Assembly (NCBI GenBank): GCA_020622165.1
Contig: JACNMN010000013.1
Span: 1 to 64,000 of the forward strand
Source of the DNA: Boseongicola sp. H5
GTDB lineage: Bacteria > Pseudomonadota > Alphaproteobacteria > Rhodobacterales > Rhodobacteraceae
DNA: 64,000 nucleotides
Direction: 5' to 3'
Every line of letters begins with the position of its first letter. Position 1 is the stretch's first letter. The notes beneath the pieces were generated by a model, which was given only the letters and a program-made list of their open reading frames with translations, searched no databases and had not been told where the DNA came from. Position numbers and translations under genes: made by a program. Shown one piece after another: positions 1 to 6,684 of this stretch.

Positions 1-179
1 TCAACGGCAAGTTCCGTGCGGAATGCTTGAACACGCATTGGTTCATGAGCCTTGACGATGCGCGGACAAAAATGGAGGACTGGCGAAGAGACTACAATGA
101 AGTACGACCCCACAGCGCAATTGGGAATAAGCCACCGATCTCGCTGATGAATGGCTCAGGGCTAGAAGAACCGCCCTAA
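1..179 (+). mobile_element. IS3-family transposase (OrfB), C-terminal fragment, cut by window edge
   Basis: Reading from base 3, the frame gives the typical tail of an IS3-family OrfB transposase: it opens NGKFRAECLN, continues through WRRDYNEVRPHSAIG and ends at the TAA at 177-179. This is the C-terminal part of the rve/integrase-core (DDE) domain. The catalytic Glu normally sits just before the NGKFR stretch, so it lies outside the window. The enzyme would cut and rejoin the element's ends during transposition. Only the last 58 residues are visible, so whether the copy is intact cannot be judged. The repeated sequence right after the stop fits the element's right end. Confidence 0.9.
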
Positions 180-285
180 GCTCAAACCCCCGGAAAACCT
201 CCGGCCGGGCGGTCCGACAACGGGGAGCAGCTCAAAACCCCCGGAAAACCTCCGGCCGGGCGGTCCGACAACGGGGAGCAGCTCA
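180..285. repeat. Tandem copy of a ~50-bp sequence at the IS right end
   Basis: Two copies of one ~50-bp unit follow the transposase stop directly (180-229 and 230-280). They differ only by one A in the run after GCTC. Each unit begins GCTCAAA and ends CGGGGAGCA, and the second is followed by GCTCA. IS3-family ends start with TG and finish with CA, so each unit plus the following GCTCA looks like one right terminal inverted repeat (TGAGCTGCTCC on the opposite strand). Either the end is duplicated within this element or a second end was left by another insertion. Confidence 0.75.
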
Positions 286-790
286 GGGTGACTGCCGTTG
301 ATGTCAGCTCTGGGCTATTGGGGCGGGGCATCCTGCTTACACAGTTCGGTTTGATATCAGGGTTTCACCTTAATCAGCCAAAAGCTAGGTCGTTGAAAAA
401 CAAGCAAATCCAATCCCATCATATCAGTCCCATTATTAACGAGTTCCGACTGAAGCCATTAGTGCTTGTATGATATTCGCATAATCAGGATTATGTAAAT
501 AAATGACGGTAGAATCGATCCCTGATGCGACATAGCACAACTTTGGGCTGAATCACCTTGAATACCCTGCACCCCGCAGATCGGTGTTTCAAAACTGCTC
601 GTGCACGCTGATGCAAGACGGCAAAGACGATTTCAACGTCCTCCCGTAACCATTTGATAGAACGCAGATATATTCTAGTGTAACTCCGCTCGTATTCTGT
701 CGGCATCTGAAATTTGCAACGCCGGATCAGCGCCCGGCTCGACATCTTTTATCTATCCAATCTATAGTCTTAACAACATTGGGGAATGTG
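286..790. other. Non-coding or undetermined stretch between the IS and aroQ
   Basis: About 500 bases, noticeably more AT-rich than what follows. Short open frames exist on both strands (288-473 plus, 491-745 minus) but neither has a convincing ribosome binding site or a recognisable protein family. I treat the region as intergenic sequence carrying the aroQ promoter, possibly shortened by the IS insertion. The only distinct structure is a perfect palindrome at 480-495. Confidence 0.5.
480..495. promoter_or_regulatory. Perfect 16-bp inverted repeat upstream of aroQ
   Basis: CATAATC-AG-GATTATG is a perfect two-fold symmetric site about 300 bp upstream of the aroQ start. Its AT-rich arms and short spacer resemble a dimeric repressor operator more than a transcript hairpin. 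Which regulator binds is unknown. Confidence 0.35.
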
Positions 791-1231
791 ATGAAAATCT
801 TGGTCTTGAACGGGCCCAATCTCAATCTTCTCGGTCAGAGGGAACCGGAGATTTATGGAGCGGCAACGCTGGCCGATATCGAGGCGGCCTGCGTCAAGAC
901 AGCCCGCGAGATCTCCGTCGAGGTGCAGTTCCAACAATCGAACCATGAAGGCGCCCTGGTCGACGCGATCCAGGACGCCGCAGGTCGCTTCGACGGCATT
1001 GTGCTCAACGCTGGCGCCTATACCCACAGCTCGATCGCCCTGCGCGATGCAATCAGCGCAACCGCCCTGCCCGTGCTCGAACTGCATCTCAGCAACACCC
1101 ACGCCCGTGAGACATTCCGGCATCGCTCGATGATTGCGGGCGTCTGTGTCGGCGTGATCGCGGGGTTTGGCGCGGCGGGCTATCCGCTTGCGCTGCGGGC
1201 GCTGGCCGAACATCTGAGGCACGGCACATGA
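791..1231 (+). CDS. aroQ: Type II 3-dehydroquinate dehydratase
   Basis: Converts 3-dehydroquinate to 3-dehydroshikimate in the shikimate pathway. The 146-residue length is typical of the dodecameric type II enzyme. The N-terminus [18 protein letters not shown] carries the flexible-lid Arg17 and catalytic Tyr22. The substrate-binding Asn-Ala-Gly-Ala-Tyr and the Glu97-Leu-His99 pair that completes the active site are present. I chose the ATG at 791 because GGGGA lies five bases upstream; a TTG at 779 would only add four residues. The stop overlaps the next gene's start by four bases (ATGA), so the two are translationally coupled. Confidence 0.96.
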   Translation: MKILVLNGPNLNLLGQREPEIYGAATLADIEAACVKTAREISVEVQFQQSNHEGALVDAIQDAAGRFDGIVLNAGAYTHSSIALRDAISATALPVLELHLSNTHARETFRHRSMIAGVCVGVIAGFGAAGYPLALRALAEHLRHGT

Positions 1232-2010
1232 AGCGGCTGCAACCCTATCTTGCGATGCGCTCGGTCGAGGAATTGTGGGCCCACCACACGCGTGTCATGG
1301 CAAAGTTCGGCTTCGACCGTCTGTTTTACGCTTATAGCGCCTTCCGTAACCTCAAGACACTCGGCAATCCCGAAGATGCGCTCCTGTTGACCAATCATCC
1401 GACCGATTACGTAGAGGAATATGTCAACAAAGGGCTGTTCCGGGATGGTCCGATGATGAAATGGGCGGCGCGCAATGTCGGCGCGGTGAGCTGGCGGCAG
1501 GTGCGCGAGGAAGTCGCCCGTCGGGAGATGAGCCCGGGCGAGCGTCATGTATTTGAACTCAATCAGCGTTTCGGGCTCGTTGCCGGCTACACGATCAGCT
1601 TTCCCATGGCCATCAAGCACGCCAGTGCCGGCATCGGCCTGACCGCGCGCGAGGGCCTTGATCAGGACGATGTGGATGCGATCTGGCAACGCGATGGTGA
1701 GATCATCGAGATCATCAACCACGTGGCCCATCTGTGCATTTCACAACTGCCGGCCACCGGGCAAAGCCGGATGCTGACCCGCCGGCAAACCGAGGTTCTG
1801 GAACTCGTGGCCGATGGCAAGACCATCCAGGATATTGCCCTGCTTCTGGAACGCAACGCGGCCACGGTGGAAAAGCACCTGCGCGGTGCACGCGACACAT
1901 TGGGGGTCGAAACAACGGCGCAGGCCGTGCGCAAGGCCTCGATCCTGAACCAGATTTTCCTGCTGGAGCCACCGCACCCTGCCCCGCAATCCCAGATGTC
2001 GCTTCAGTAG
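1228..2010 (+). CDS. LuxR-family regulator with autoinducer-binding domain (LuxR solo)
   Basis: A 260-residue transcription factor with an N-terminal autoinducer-binding domain (about residues 20-165) and a C-terminal LuxR helix-turn-helix (about 182-240, [15 protein letters not shown] and TVEKHLRGA). The ligand pocket keeps the Tyr in EEYVNKG, a following Asp and a Trp, but the usual Asp-Pro pair reads Asp-Gly-Pro, so ligand preference may differ from canonical acyl-homoserine lactones. No luxI-type synthase is in the window, which makes it a solo receptor. It overlaps aroQ by four bases. Its stop lies 29 bases from the convergent acetyltransferase gene. Family assignment is firm; the ligand is unknown. 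Confidence 0.9.
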   Translation: MKRLQPYLAMRSVEELWAHHTRVMAKFGFDRLFYAYSAFRNLKTLGNPEDALLLTNHPTDYVEEYVNKGLFRDGPMMKWAARNVGAVSWRQVREEVARREMSPGERHVFELNQRFGLVAGYTISFPMAIKHASAGIGLTAREGLDQDDVDAIWQRDGEIIEIINHVAHLCISQLPATGQSRMLTRRQTEVLELVADGKTIQDIALLLERNAATVEKHLRGARDTLGVETTAQAVRKASILNQIFLLEPPHPAPQSQMSLQ

Positions 2011-2039
2011 CGGCCTGTCCGGCGCATCCCACCCGCTGC

Positions 2040-2576
2040 TTACAGGCGTTTGAGATAGGTCCATGTTGCGACCTTGGCGTTCCGGGCGACGGAAAACGCC
2101 TCCGCATCGCCTAGATAGTCGAATCCTGCATTCGTCAGCACCCGGGCACTTGCCGGATTGTCCTGAAACACGCTGCCGAAGATGGTAGAGTTCTCCAGCG
2201 GATTGGCCTCCACGAGAGCCTTCACAGCCTCCGAGGCAAGACCCGTGTTCCACATCCCCGGTGCAATCCAGTAGCCGATCTCCGACTGGCCCCGGTCCAT
2301 CTGCCGAAGGGAGATCACGCCCAGAAGCTCGGATCCGCCCGCATTCGAGGCGTCCATGACCCATACATGCTCGCTCCGATCGCCCGCCTGCGCGCCGGCA
2401 ATGAACATCTCCGTCGCGCCCGGGGGCAGTGGATGCGGGATGGTCGTCGTCATCTCGGCCACGCGCTTGTCCGATGTATACATCTTCATCAGACCCGCAT
2501 CGGAGCCGCGCACCGGGCGCAGTACAAAGCGCGGCGTGTCGATCACGGCCTGGGCGATGATGGCTTCCTGTTTCAT
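2040..2576 (-). CDS. GNAT-family N-acetyltransferase (RimJ/RimL-like)
   Basis: A 178-residue acetyl-CoA-dependent N-acetyltransferase of the type that modifies protein N-termini or small amines. The opening beta strand reads TPRFVLRPVRGSD, followed by EIGYWIAPGMWNTGLASEAV, which corresponds to the acetyl-CoA-binding region, and a C-terminal NPASARVLTNAGF helix characteristic of the RimJ/RimL group. I chose the ATG at 2576 because a strong GGAGGGG lies just upstream; the open frame continues further 5' but through low-complexity Arg-rich sequence. It lies downstream of rplU-rpmA on the same strand, behind their terminator. The substrate cannot be read from sequence. Confidence 0.85.
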   Translation of the reverse strand: MKQEAIIAQAVIDTPRFVLRPVRGSDAGLMKMYTSDKRVAEMTTTIPHPLPPGATEMFIAGAQAGDRSEHVWVMDASNAGGSELLGVISLRQMDRGQSEIGYWIAPGMWNTGLASEAVKALVEANPLENSTIFGSVFQDNPASARVLTNAGFDYLGDAEAFSVARNAKVATWTYLKRL

Positions 2577-2684
2577 CCTGTCCCCTCCTCGAACCAGATG
2601 TCCTTGGCCCCTTGCCTCCCTCCTCAGGTGGCGATCGGCCTGCGGGCACACAAGGGGGTGTAACGCCTTGTTATGTCCGAAATG

Positions 2685-2711
2685 AAAAAGGGCCGGCGTT
2701 TCCGCCGACCC
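2685..2711 (-). terminator. Rho-independent terminator of rplU-rpmA
   Basis: On the minus strand a nine-base-pair stem (GGGTCGGCG / CGCCGGCCC, one G-T pair) with a GAAA tetraloop is followed directly by five T residues. It lies 26 bases after the rpmA stop. This is a textbook intrinsic terminator and separates the ribosomal pair from the acetyltransferase gene. Confidence 0.9.
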
Positions 2712-2736
2712 TCTCTGAATTATGTTCAGGCTCGGC

Positions 2737-3006
2737 TTACTCTGCTGCGTCTGCGCGCGGCATCACGGAAATGAAGGTACGGCCCTTGAAGCCCTTGGCA
2801 AAGGACACGTGACCTTCGTCGATTGCGAAGATCGTGTGATCCTTGCCCATGCCAACGCCCTGGCCCGGCCACCATTTGGTGCCGCGCTGACGCACGATGA
2901 TGTTGCCCGGAACAACGGCTTCGCCGCCGAATTTCTTCACACCCAGACGACGCCCGGCTGAATCGCGCCCGTTGCGCGAAGAGCCACCTGCTTTTTTATG
3001 TGCCAT
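2737..3006 (-). CDS. rpmA: 50S ribosomal protein L27
   Basis: 89 residues with the invariant L27 beginning [16 protein letters not shown] and [12 protein letters not shown], whose basic N-terminal tail reaches towards the peptidyl-transferase centre. Length and sequence match bacterial L27 throughout, and no N-terminal cleavage extension is present. It starts 12 bases after the rplU stop and is followed by a strong intrinsic terminator, so the two ribosomal genes share a transcript driven from upstream of rplU. Confidence 0.98.
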   Translation of the reverse strand: MAHKKAGGSSRNGRDSAGRRLGVKKFGGEAVVPGNIIVRQRGTKWWPGQGVGMGKDHTIFAIDEGHVSFAKGFKGRTFISVMPRADAAE

Positions 3007-3018
3007 GTGTCTCTCTCC

Positions 3019-3702
3019 TTACTCGGCCAGTTTCTTGGCCTGGTCTACCCAGCCTTCACGCTCGATGCGGCCTTTGAACGACAGCTTTTCGTCCATCTCG
3101 GCGATATCGCTTTCGCTCCAGCCCGCGATCTGGGCGAAAGTCGTGACACCCGCGGCATGCAGCTTCTTCTCCAGCGCCGGACCAACGCCGGAAAGCTGTT
3201 TCAGATCGTCACCACCGGCAGTTTCGGCTTTCGGCGCGGCCTTCTTTGCAGCAGGTTTTTTCGGGGCCGCCTCGGCCGCCGGTTCGGCTTTCGCCTTAGG
3301 CGCGGCCTTTGCCTTTTTCGGCGCTGGCTCGGCAACTGTCGGAGCGGAACCCGCCCCGGTCGCCGCCATCACGCCGGATTTCTCCGCACCCTTCTCAAGG
3401 ATCTCGGTGATCCTCAACAGGGTCAGTTGCTGGCGGTGTCCCTTGGTGCGCTTCGACGAATGCTTCCGCCGGCGCTTCACGAAGTGGATCAGCTTCTCGC
3501 CCTTGATCTGGTCGATCACCGTGGCCTGCACCGCGGCACCCGCCACATTGGGGGAGCCCACGACCGGCGCATCGCCGCCAAGCATCAGAATCTCGTTGAA
3601 CTGAACGGTATCACCCGCCGCAGCGGCCAGCTTTTCAACGCGCAGAACGTCGCCTGACTGCACCTTGTACTGCTTGCCACCGGTCTTCAGGACCGCAAAC
3701 AT
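3019..3702 (-). CDS. rplU: 50S ribosomal protein L21 with C-terminal helix-hairpin-helix extension
   Basis: Residues 1 to about 103 are a normal L21 ([15 protein letters not shown] start, [14 protein letters not shown] end), which binds 23S rRNA. After this comes an Ala/Lys/Pro/Glu-rich linker (about 115-165), then a compact domain around [21 protein letters not shown] and [13 protein letters not shown] that looks like a helix-hairpin-helix nucleic-acid-binding module. At 227 residues the protein is more than twice the length of E. coli L21 (about 103). Extended L21 proteins are known in alphaproteobacteria, so this is probably native, but the role of the extra module is not established. It is the first gene of the rplU-rpmA unit. 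Confidence 0.95.
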   Translation of the reverse strand: MFAVLKTGGKQYKVQSGDVLRVEKLAAAAGDTVQFNEILMLGGDAPVVGSPNVAGAAVQATVIDQIKGEKLIHFVKRRRKHSSKRTKGHRQQLTLLRITEILEKGAEKSGVMAATGAGSAPTVAEPAPKKAKAAPKAKAEPAAEAAPKKPAAKKAAPKAETAGGDDLKQLSGVGPALEKKLHAAGVTTFAQIAGWSESDIAEMDEKLSFKGRIEREGWVDQAKKLAE

Positions 3703-3781
3703 ATCGTCTTCCTTCTACCCCGCGCCCTGTGGCCCCCGTCATCCGGGTGTTTTCGCGGCTCTGGCCGCGCCTCGGGCTGCG

Positions 3782-3797
3782 TGCCCCGGTCGGGGCA
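3782..3797 (-). promoter_or_regulatory. Hairpin in the rplU 5' leader
   Basis: TGCCCCG-GT-CGGGGCA is a perfect inverted repeat in the roughly 140-base leader between the predicted rplU promoter and its start codon. No T-run follows it on the minus strand, so it is not a terminator there. Ribosomal protein leaders often bind their own product, but nothing more specific can be said. Confidence 0.3.
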
Positions 3798-3850
3798 TCT
3801 TTGACAAATCAAAACCGCCGCAAGGTTCCCCCCACGGCGACAGAGGCCTG

Positions 3851-3879
3851 CGTATGCCTCAGGCACAGCCCCCTGTCAA
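3851..3879 (-). promoter_or_regulatory. Predicted sigma-70-type promoter for rplU-rpmA
   Basis: On the minus strand, a perfect TTGACA (-35) at 3879-3874 is followed after exactly 17 bases by CATACG (-10-like) at 3856-3851. It lies about 150 bases upstream of rplU in an otherwise empty interval and faces the gene. The -10 match is weak, as is common in alphaproteobacteria. Confidence 0.6.
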
Positions 3880-3936
3880 GCGGTCGGGTCCGTTGTTTCG
3901 GCGGCAAACCGCGGCGCGGCCCCCTGCCTTCTTCCC

Positions 3937-4827
3937 TCATGTTTCCTCCCCCGCGACGAAAAGCGCGGCGGCGGCGCCCAGATCGTAGCTGACGGCTTCG
4001 AACATCGCATCGAAGGCGGCAAAAAGGGCGCGGTTCAGGGCCTGCCCCGCCGGGCTTTCCGACAGGTCGATATAGGCCTGCACATCCGCGTCGCTCAGCT
4101 CGTCATAGGCCATCAACTGATAGGAATAGAGCCACAGCACCGTTTCCTCACGGATCTCGGGCTCCTGCCCCCAGATTTCGGCCAGCATGATGTCTTCGGG
4201 CAGGTCGATCTCGAACGCATCACCATCCGCCAGTCCGCGATAGAAGGCGAAATTCGAGTTGAGCGCGCCCGCGACATTCAGATCCACAAGGCTGTTGGCG
4301 TCGTTGAAGGCTTCCAGCAGCTCCAGCCGGGGACTCATCGCGGCCAGCTCCTCGCGATAGATGATGTTGGCCGCCTCCTCCACCACGGGGTCCATGATCT
4401 CCCGCCGCGCGACAACCTCGCCCTCGACGATCCGCTGCCCGATATCGGAGGCGAAAAACGCGGCAAGCTCCGCGAACTCTTCCTCGCTGAACACATCGGC
4501 GGGCAGCGCGGTCTCGAAGGCGGATGTGAGGCGATCCAGATTGTAGATCCGGGACACCATGGCCCGCCACGCGGCACCGCCCTGACCGGGGAACATCTCG
4601 GCTTCGAGATCCTGACCGTATTCGATCCCTTCGATCGACATGATCTCCAGAACGTCATAAAGCCCCATCGCCTGAAAAAGCGCGTGAAGATCCGGGTTTT
4701 CGCGCGCCAAAACGCTGTTGGGCACCACCTGCGCCTCAAGGGGCGCGTCCGGGGTGGTCTGGGCCACGCCGGGCGCGGTGAATGCCGGCAACATAAGCGC
4801 GGCGCAGGTGATCAGGGCACGCAGCAT
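3937..4827 (-). CDS. Exported DUF2059-like protein
   Basis: 296 residues beginning with a signal peptide (MLRALITCAALMLPAFTAPGVAQ). The mature part is acidic and largely helical. It contains two stretches of the DUF2059 kind: one around FSEEEFAELAAFFASDIGQ and one around LSDADVQAYIDLSESPAGQ, where a helix precedes a Ser/Pro-Gly turn. The family is periplasmic and has no established function. I chose the ATG at 4827, preceded by AGGAG, because it gives a proper signal peptide; the frame stays open for a further 165 codons upstream, through the tRNA gene, and that part is not coding. It is a single gene next to tRNA-Ser. Confidence 0.75.
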   Translation of the reverse strand: MLRALITCAALMLPAFTAPGVAQTTPDAPLEAQVVPNSVLARENPDLHALFQAMGLYDVLEIMSIEGIEYGQDLEAEMFPGQGGAAWRAMVSRIYNLDRLTSAFETALPADVFSEEEFAELAAFFASDIGQRIVEGEVVARREIMDPVVEEAANIIYREELAAMSPRLELLEAFNDANSLVDLNVAGALNSNFAFYRGLADGDAFEIDLPEDIMLAEIWGQEPEIREETVLWLYSYQLMAYDELSDADVQAYIDLSESPAGQALNRALFAAFDAMFEAVSYDLGAAAALFVAGEET

Positions 4828-5038
4828 GGGTTCTCCTCGTGATGACCGGAAGACCGGATTGACCATCAACATGGGTAACGGGCGGGGGGAAATCCACCGC
4901 CAAAACGCAAATGTCTCGAAGAGTTGAGCGACGCGCCGCCTGCCCACCCGCGCGGGACGACGGCCAAAGATGTTCACGCCCCCTTGCGCGAGTTCGCGCC
5001 TGCCGTTATTCCCCCGCTTCACGACCCCCATGAAGCGC

Positions 5039-5128
5039 GGAGAGGTGCCGGAGTGGTCGAACGGGGCGGTCTCGAAAACCGTTGTGGGTGCAAGCCTACC
5101 CAGGGTTCGAATCCCTGTCTCTCCGCCA
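5039..5128 (+). tRNA. tRNA-Ser (anticodon CGA)
   Basis: A 90-nt sequence folds as a serine tRNA with a long variable arm. The acceptor stem GGAGAGG pairs with TCTCTCC, the anticodon stem CGGT/ACCG encloses the loop CTCGAAA (anticodon CGA, reading UCG), and the T-arm carries GGTTCGAATCC. The CCA end is encoded at 5126-5128. Its last bases form one copy of the direct repeat bounding the genomic island, so the gene is both functional and the integration site. Confidence 0.97.
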
Positions 5129-5129
5129 C
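5115..5129. repeat. attL: island-flanking direct repeat in the tRNA-Ser 3' end
   Basis: CTGTCTCTCCGCCAC here is identical to 13889-13903, and the following 11 bases are partly alike in the two copies (shared TTGAT five bases on). It covers the tRNA acceptor-stem 3' strand and CCA, so insertion leaves the tRNA intact. Confidence 0.9.
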
Positions 5130-5296
5130 CTATCCTTGATAAATATGAACTATTTCTGACATGTGACGCCAAGACCCACATCGCGCCCCACATAGGAAAA
5201 ACGCTTGGGTCAGACGAACTTTGGTCTTGATGAAGGCACCCCAAGGCGGAAACTCTGACCTCAGATACCGCAACCGTGCTTGACCGCCACCGCCAC

Positions 5297-5809
5297 CTAA
5301 GTCTGAGCTTCCGCAAGGGCATTTTCGATCAGACCCCAATTGTCGCGATAAGCTTCCAATGTCGCAAGCGACAAGCCGGTATGGGTGGATTGCGGGTTGC
5401 GTGGTCTGATCCCACCATGCTTTGCTAGCCATGACATGTGGCCGTCATGGATCAACCGCCGCAACTGATGGTCTTCGATCAGGTAGAACTCATCGTTACC
5501 CAGTGCGTCCCCGATGCCGACGAAGACATAGATCAAGCCTCCACCCTGTTTTGCGGCTTGCTCGGTAACGATTTGCCGGTCCCCGTCAAAGTCGATCTGC
5601 ATGAAGCGTTTCGCGTCGAAACTAACTGAACCGGTCCGCAGGGCCTTGACCTGCAGAGCGATGGTGCGCCCGTCGCGATAGGCAAGAATGTCGATGTCAG
5701 GCACGTTGCCGGTGAATGACGTGGCAACAATGCCCCGCCTCCCCAGTTCGGCCACCACAAGGCTTTCACCGATCTGCCCCGCAAGTTGGGTCTTGAAGCT
5801 ACGCGGCAT
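5297..5809 (-). CDS. PD-(D/E)XK nuclease-like protein
   Basis: A 170-residue protein whose N-terminal 60 residues show a restriction-endonuclease-like core: a Glu in GQIGESLVVAEL, then NVPDIDILA, then ALQVKALR (PD...Q-x-K pattern). The C-terminal half has no recognised domain. Proteins with this core cut DNA or are inactive relatives, and the Gln-x-Lys variant occurs in several nuclease families. It is the last gene of a three-gene unit: its ATG overlaps the previous stop by one base (TGATG), so it is almost certainly co-translated with the methyltransferase cassette. I infer a defence-related role; no precise family is claimed. Confidence 0.6.
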   Translation of the reverse strand: MPRSFKTQLAGQIGESLVVAELGRRGIVATSFTGNVPDIDILAYRDGRTIALQVKALRTGSVSFDAKRFMQIDFDGDRQIVTEQAAKQGGGLIYVFVGIGDALGNDEFYLIEDHQLRRLIHDGHMSWLAKHGGIRPRNPQSTHTGLSLATLEAYRDNWGLIENALAEAQT

Positions 5810-6684
5810 CAGCCCTCGCGCCTGTCACGGGCGGCGTTGATCAACTGCCTGAACAAGTCGGTGTGGGTCTTGATATCCTTTTCCGTCACTCGGATGCGGT
5901 AGTGGTTCCACCTCGTCGCATATTCCAGCGTTTCAAGACCGGCGGCCTCAAGCAGTGCGTCGGTTTCATCGGTGCGGGGTAGCTTGGGTTCCAGTGTCAT
6001 GGATGTTCTTTTTGGCCGGAACGTCACATAGTTCTGGGCGCGGCCTTGCTTGATAAGCCCGACATAGAACTTGTTGTATTTCAGCTCGACCTCGGGGTCG
6101 GCCTCCTTGACCAACTCGAACAACTTTTCCATCAGGCCCAGGGTTTTTGGTGTCGCCTTCTTGGTTTCCCAATAGGCGCGGTCGGTGGGGGCGCTGATGG
6201 CGTCTTCGTCTTCATCGACAAGACCACGCTCGACCTGATCCAGAACCTTCGTGAACACCAGCGTTGTGTGTCCACTAATCTCATACGCCTGCAACTGAAT
6301 GGCGATGATTGGCAAAGCCCCGTTGAACAGCGAAATCACGTTCAGAAAACGGCTTGTGATGTCTTCCGCCACGATCACTGCGCAGTGTTCGTATTGGGGG
6401 TAGCGTTTACGCTCTATGTCCCAGTATTCGATGGTGCGGATGATGTGGTTTTCGTCGGTCGCGCCAAGCTGCAGCTCGACTTCGTATCGCTTGTAGGTTT
6501 CCGGGTCTTGCAGCAGCAGATCCAGCCGCCCAGCGCGGGGATGGATGCGCTCTCGGTCGCGCAGCACAAGGTCGCCTAGCCCCAAAACCGATGGATCAGC
6601 CGCGATAATGTCCTGTACCCAGTTCTCCGACAAGATGGGGTGTTGGCGCAGCCAGATTCGTTTGGGCTTGGTGTATTGGGTCAT
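5809..6684 (-). CDS. Nuclease-like protein linked to the methyltransferase (NucS/DUF5655-like)
   Basis: 291 residues. The N-terminal third contains GRLDLLLQD followed by YEVELQLG, a D...E-x-E arrangement like the PD-(D/E)XK core of NucS/DUF91-type proteins, and then HIIRTIEYWDIERKRYP and CAVIVAED. The C-terminal third around KFYVGLIKQG and FRPKRTSM resembles DUF5655-type domains. Function is unproven; such genes occur beside stand-alone DNA methyltransferases. Its start overlaps the methyltransferase stop by four bases and its stop overlaps the next start. It may be a second nuclease, a regulator or a specificity partner of the restriction enzyme. Confidence 0.6.
   Translation of the reverse strand: MTQYTKPKRIWLRQHPILSENWVQDIIAADPSVLGLGDLVLRDRERIHPRAGRLDLLLQDPETYKRYEVELQLGATDENHIIRTIEYWDIERKRYPQYEHCAVIVAEDITSRFLNVISLFNGALPIIAIQLQAYEISGHTTLVFTKVLDQVERGLVDEDEDAISAPTDRAYWETKKATPKTLGLMEKLFELVKEADPEVELKYNKFYVGLIKQGRAQNYVTFRPKRTSMTLEPKLPRTDETDALLEAAGLETLEYATRWNHYRIRVTEKDIKTHTDLFRQLINAARDRREG

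Noticed and set aside
288..473. 61-codon open frame after the IS end
   Set aside because: No ribosome binding site, no family resemblance and lies in AT-rich intergenic sequence.
491..745. 84-codon minus-strand frame upstream of aroQ
   Set aside because: Arg-rich composition without domain features and no clear ribosome binding site; probably chance or a remnant.
3801..3806. TTGACA on the plus strand near rplU
   Set aside because: No plus-strand gene follows it; the only gene it could serve is on the other strand.
4828..5322. Upstream extension of the DUF2059-like frame across tRNA-Ser
   Set aside because: It runs through a tRNA and past the island boundary; the signal peptide and AGGAG define the start at 4827.
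6046..6579. Long plus-strand frame opposite the DUF5655-like gene
   Set aside because: Shadow of the minus-strand gene, which has operon overlaps and recognisable motifs.
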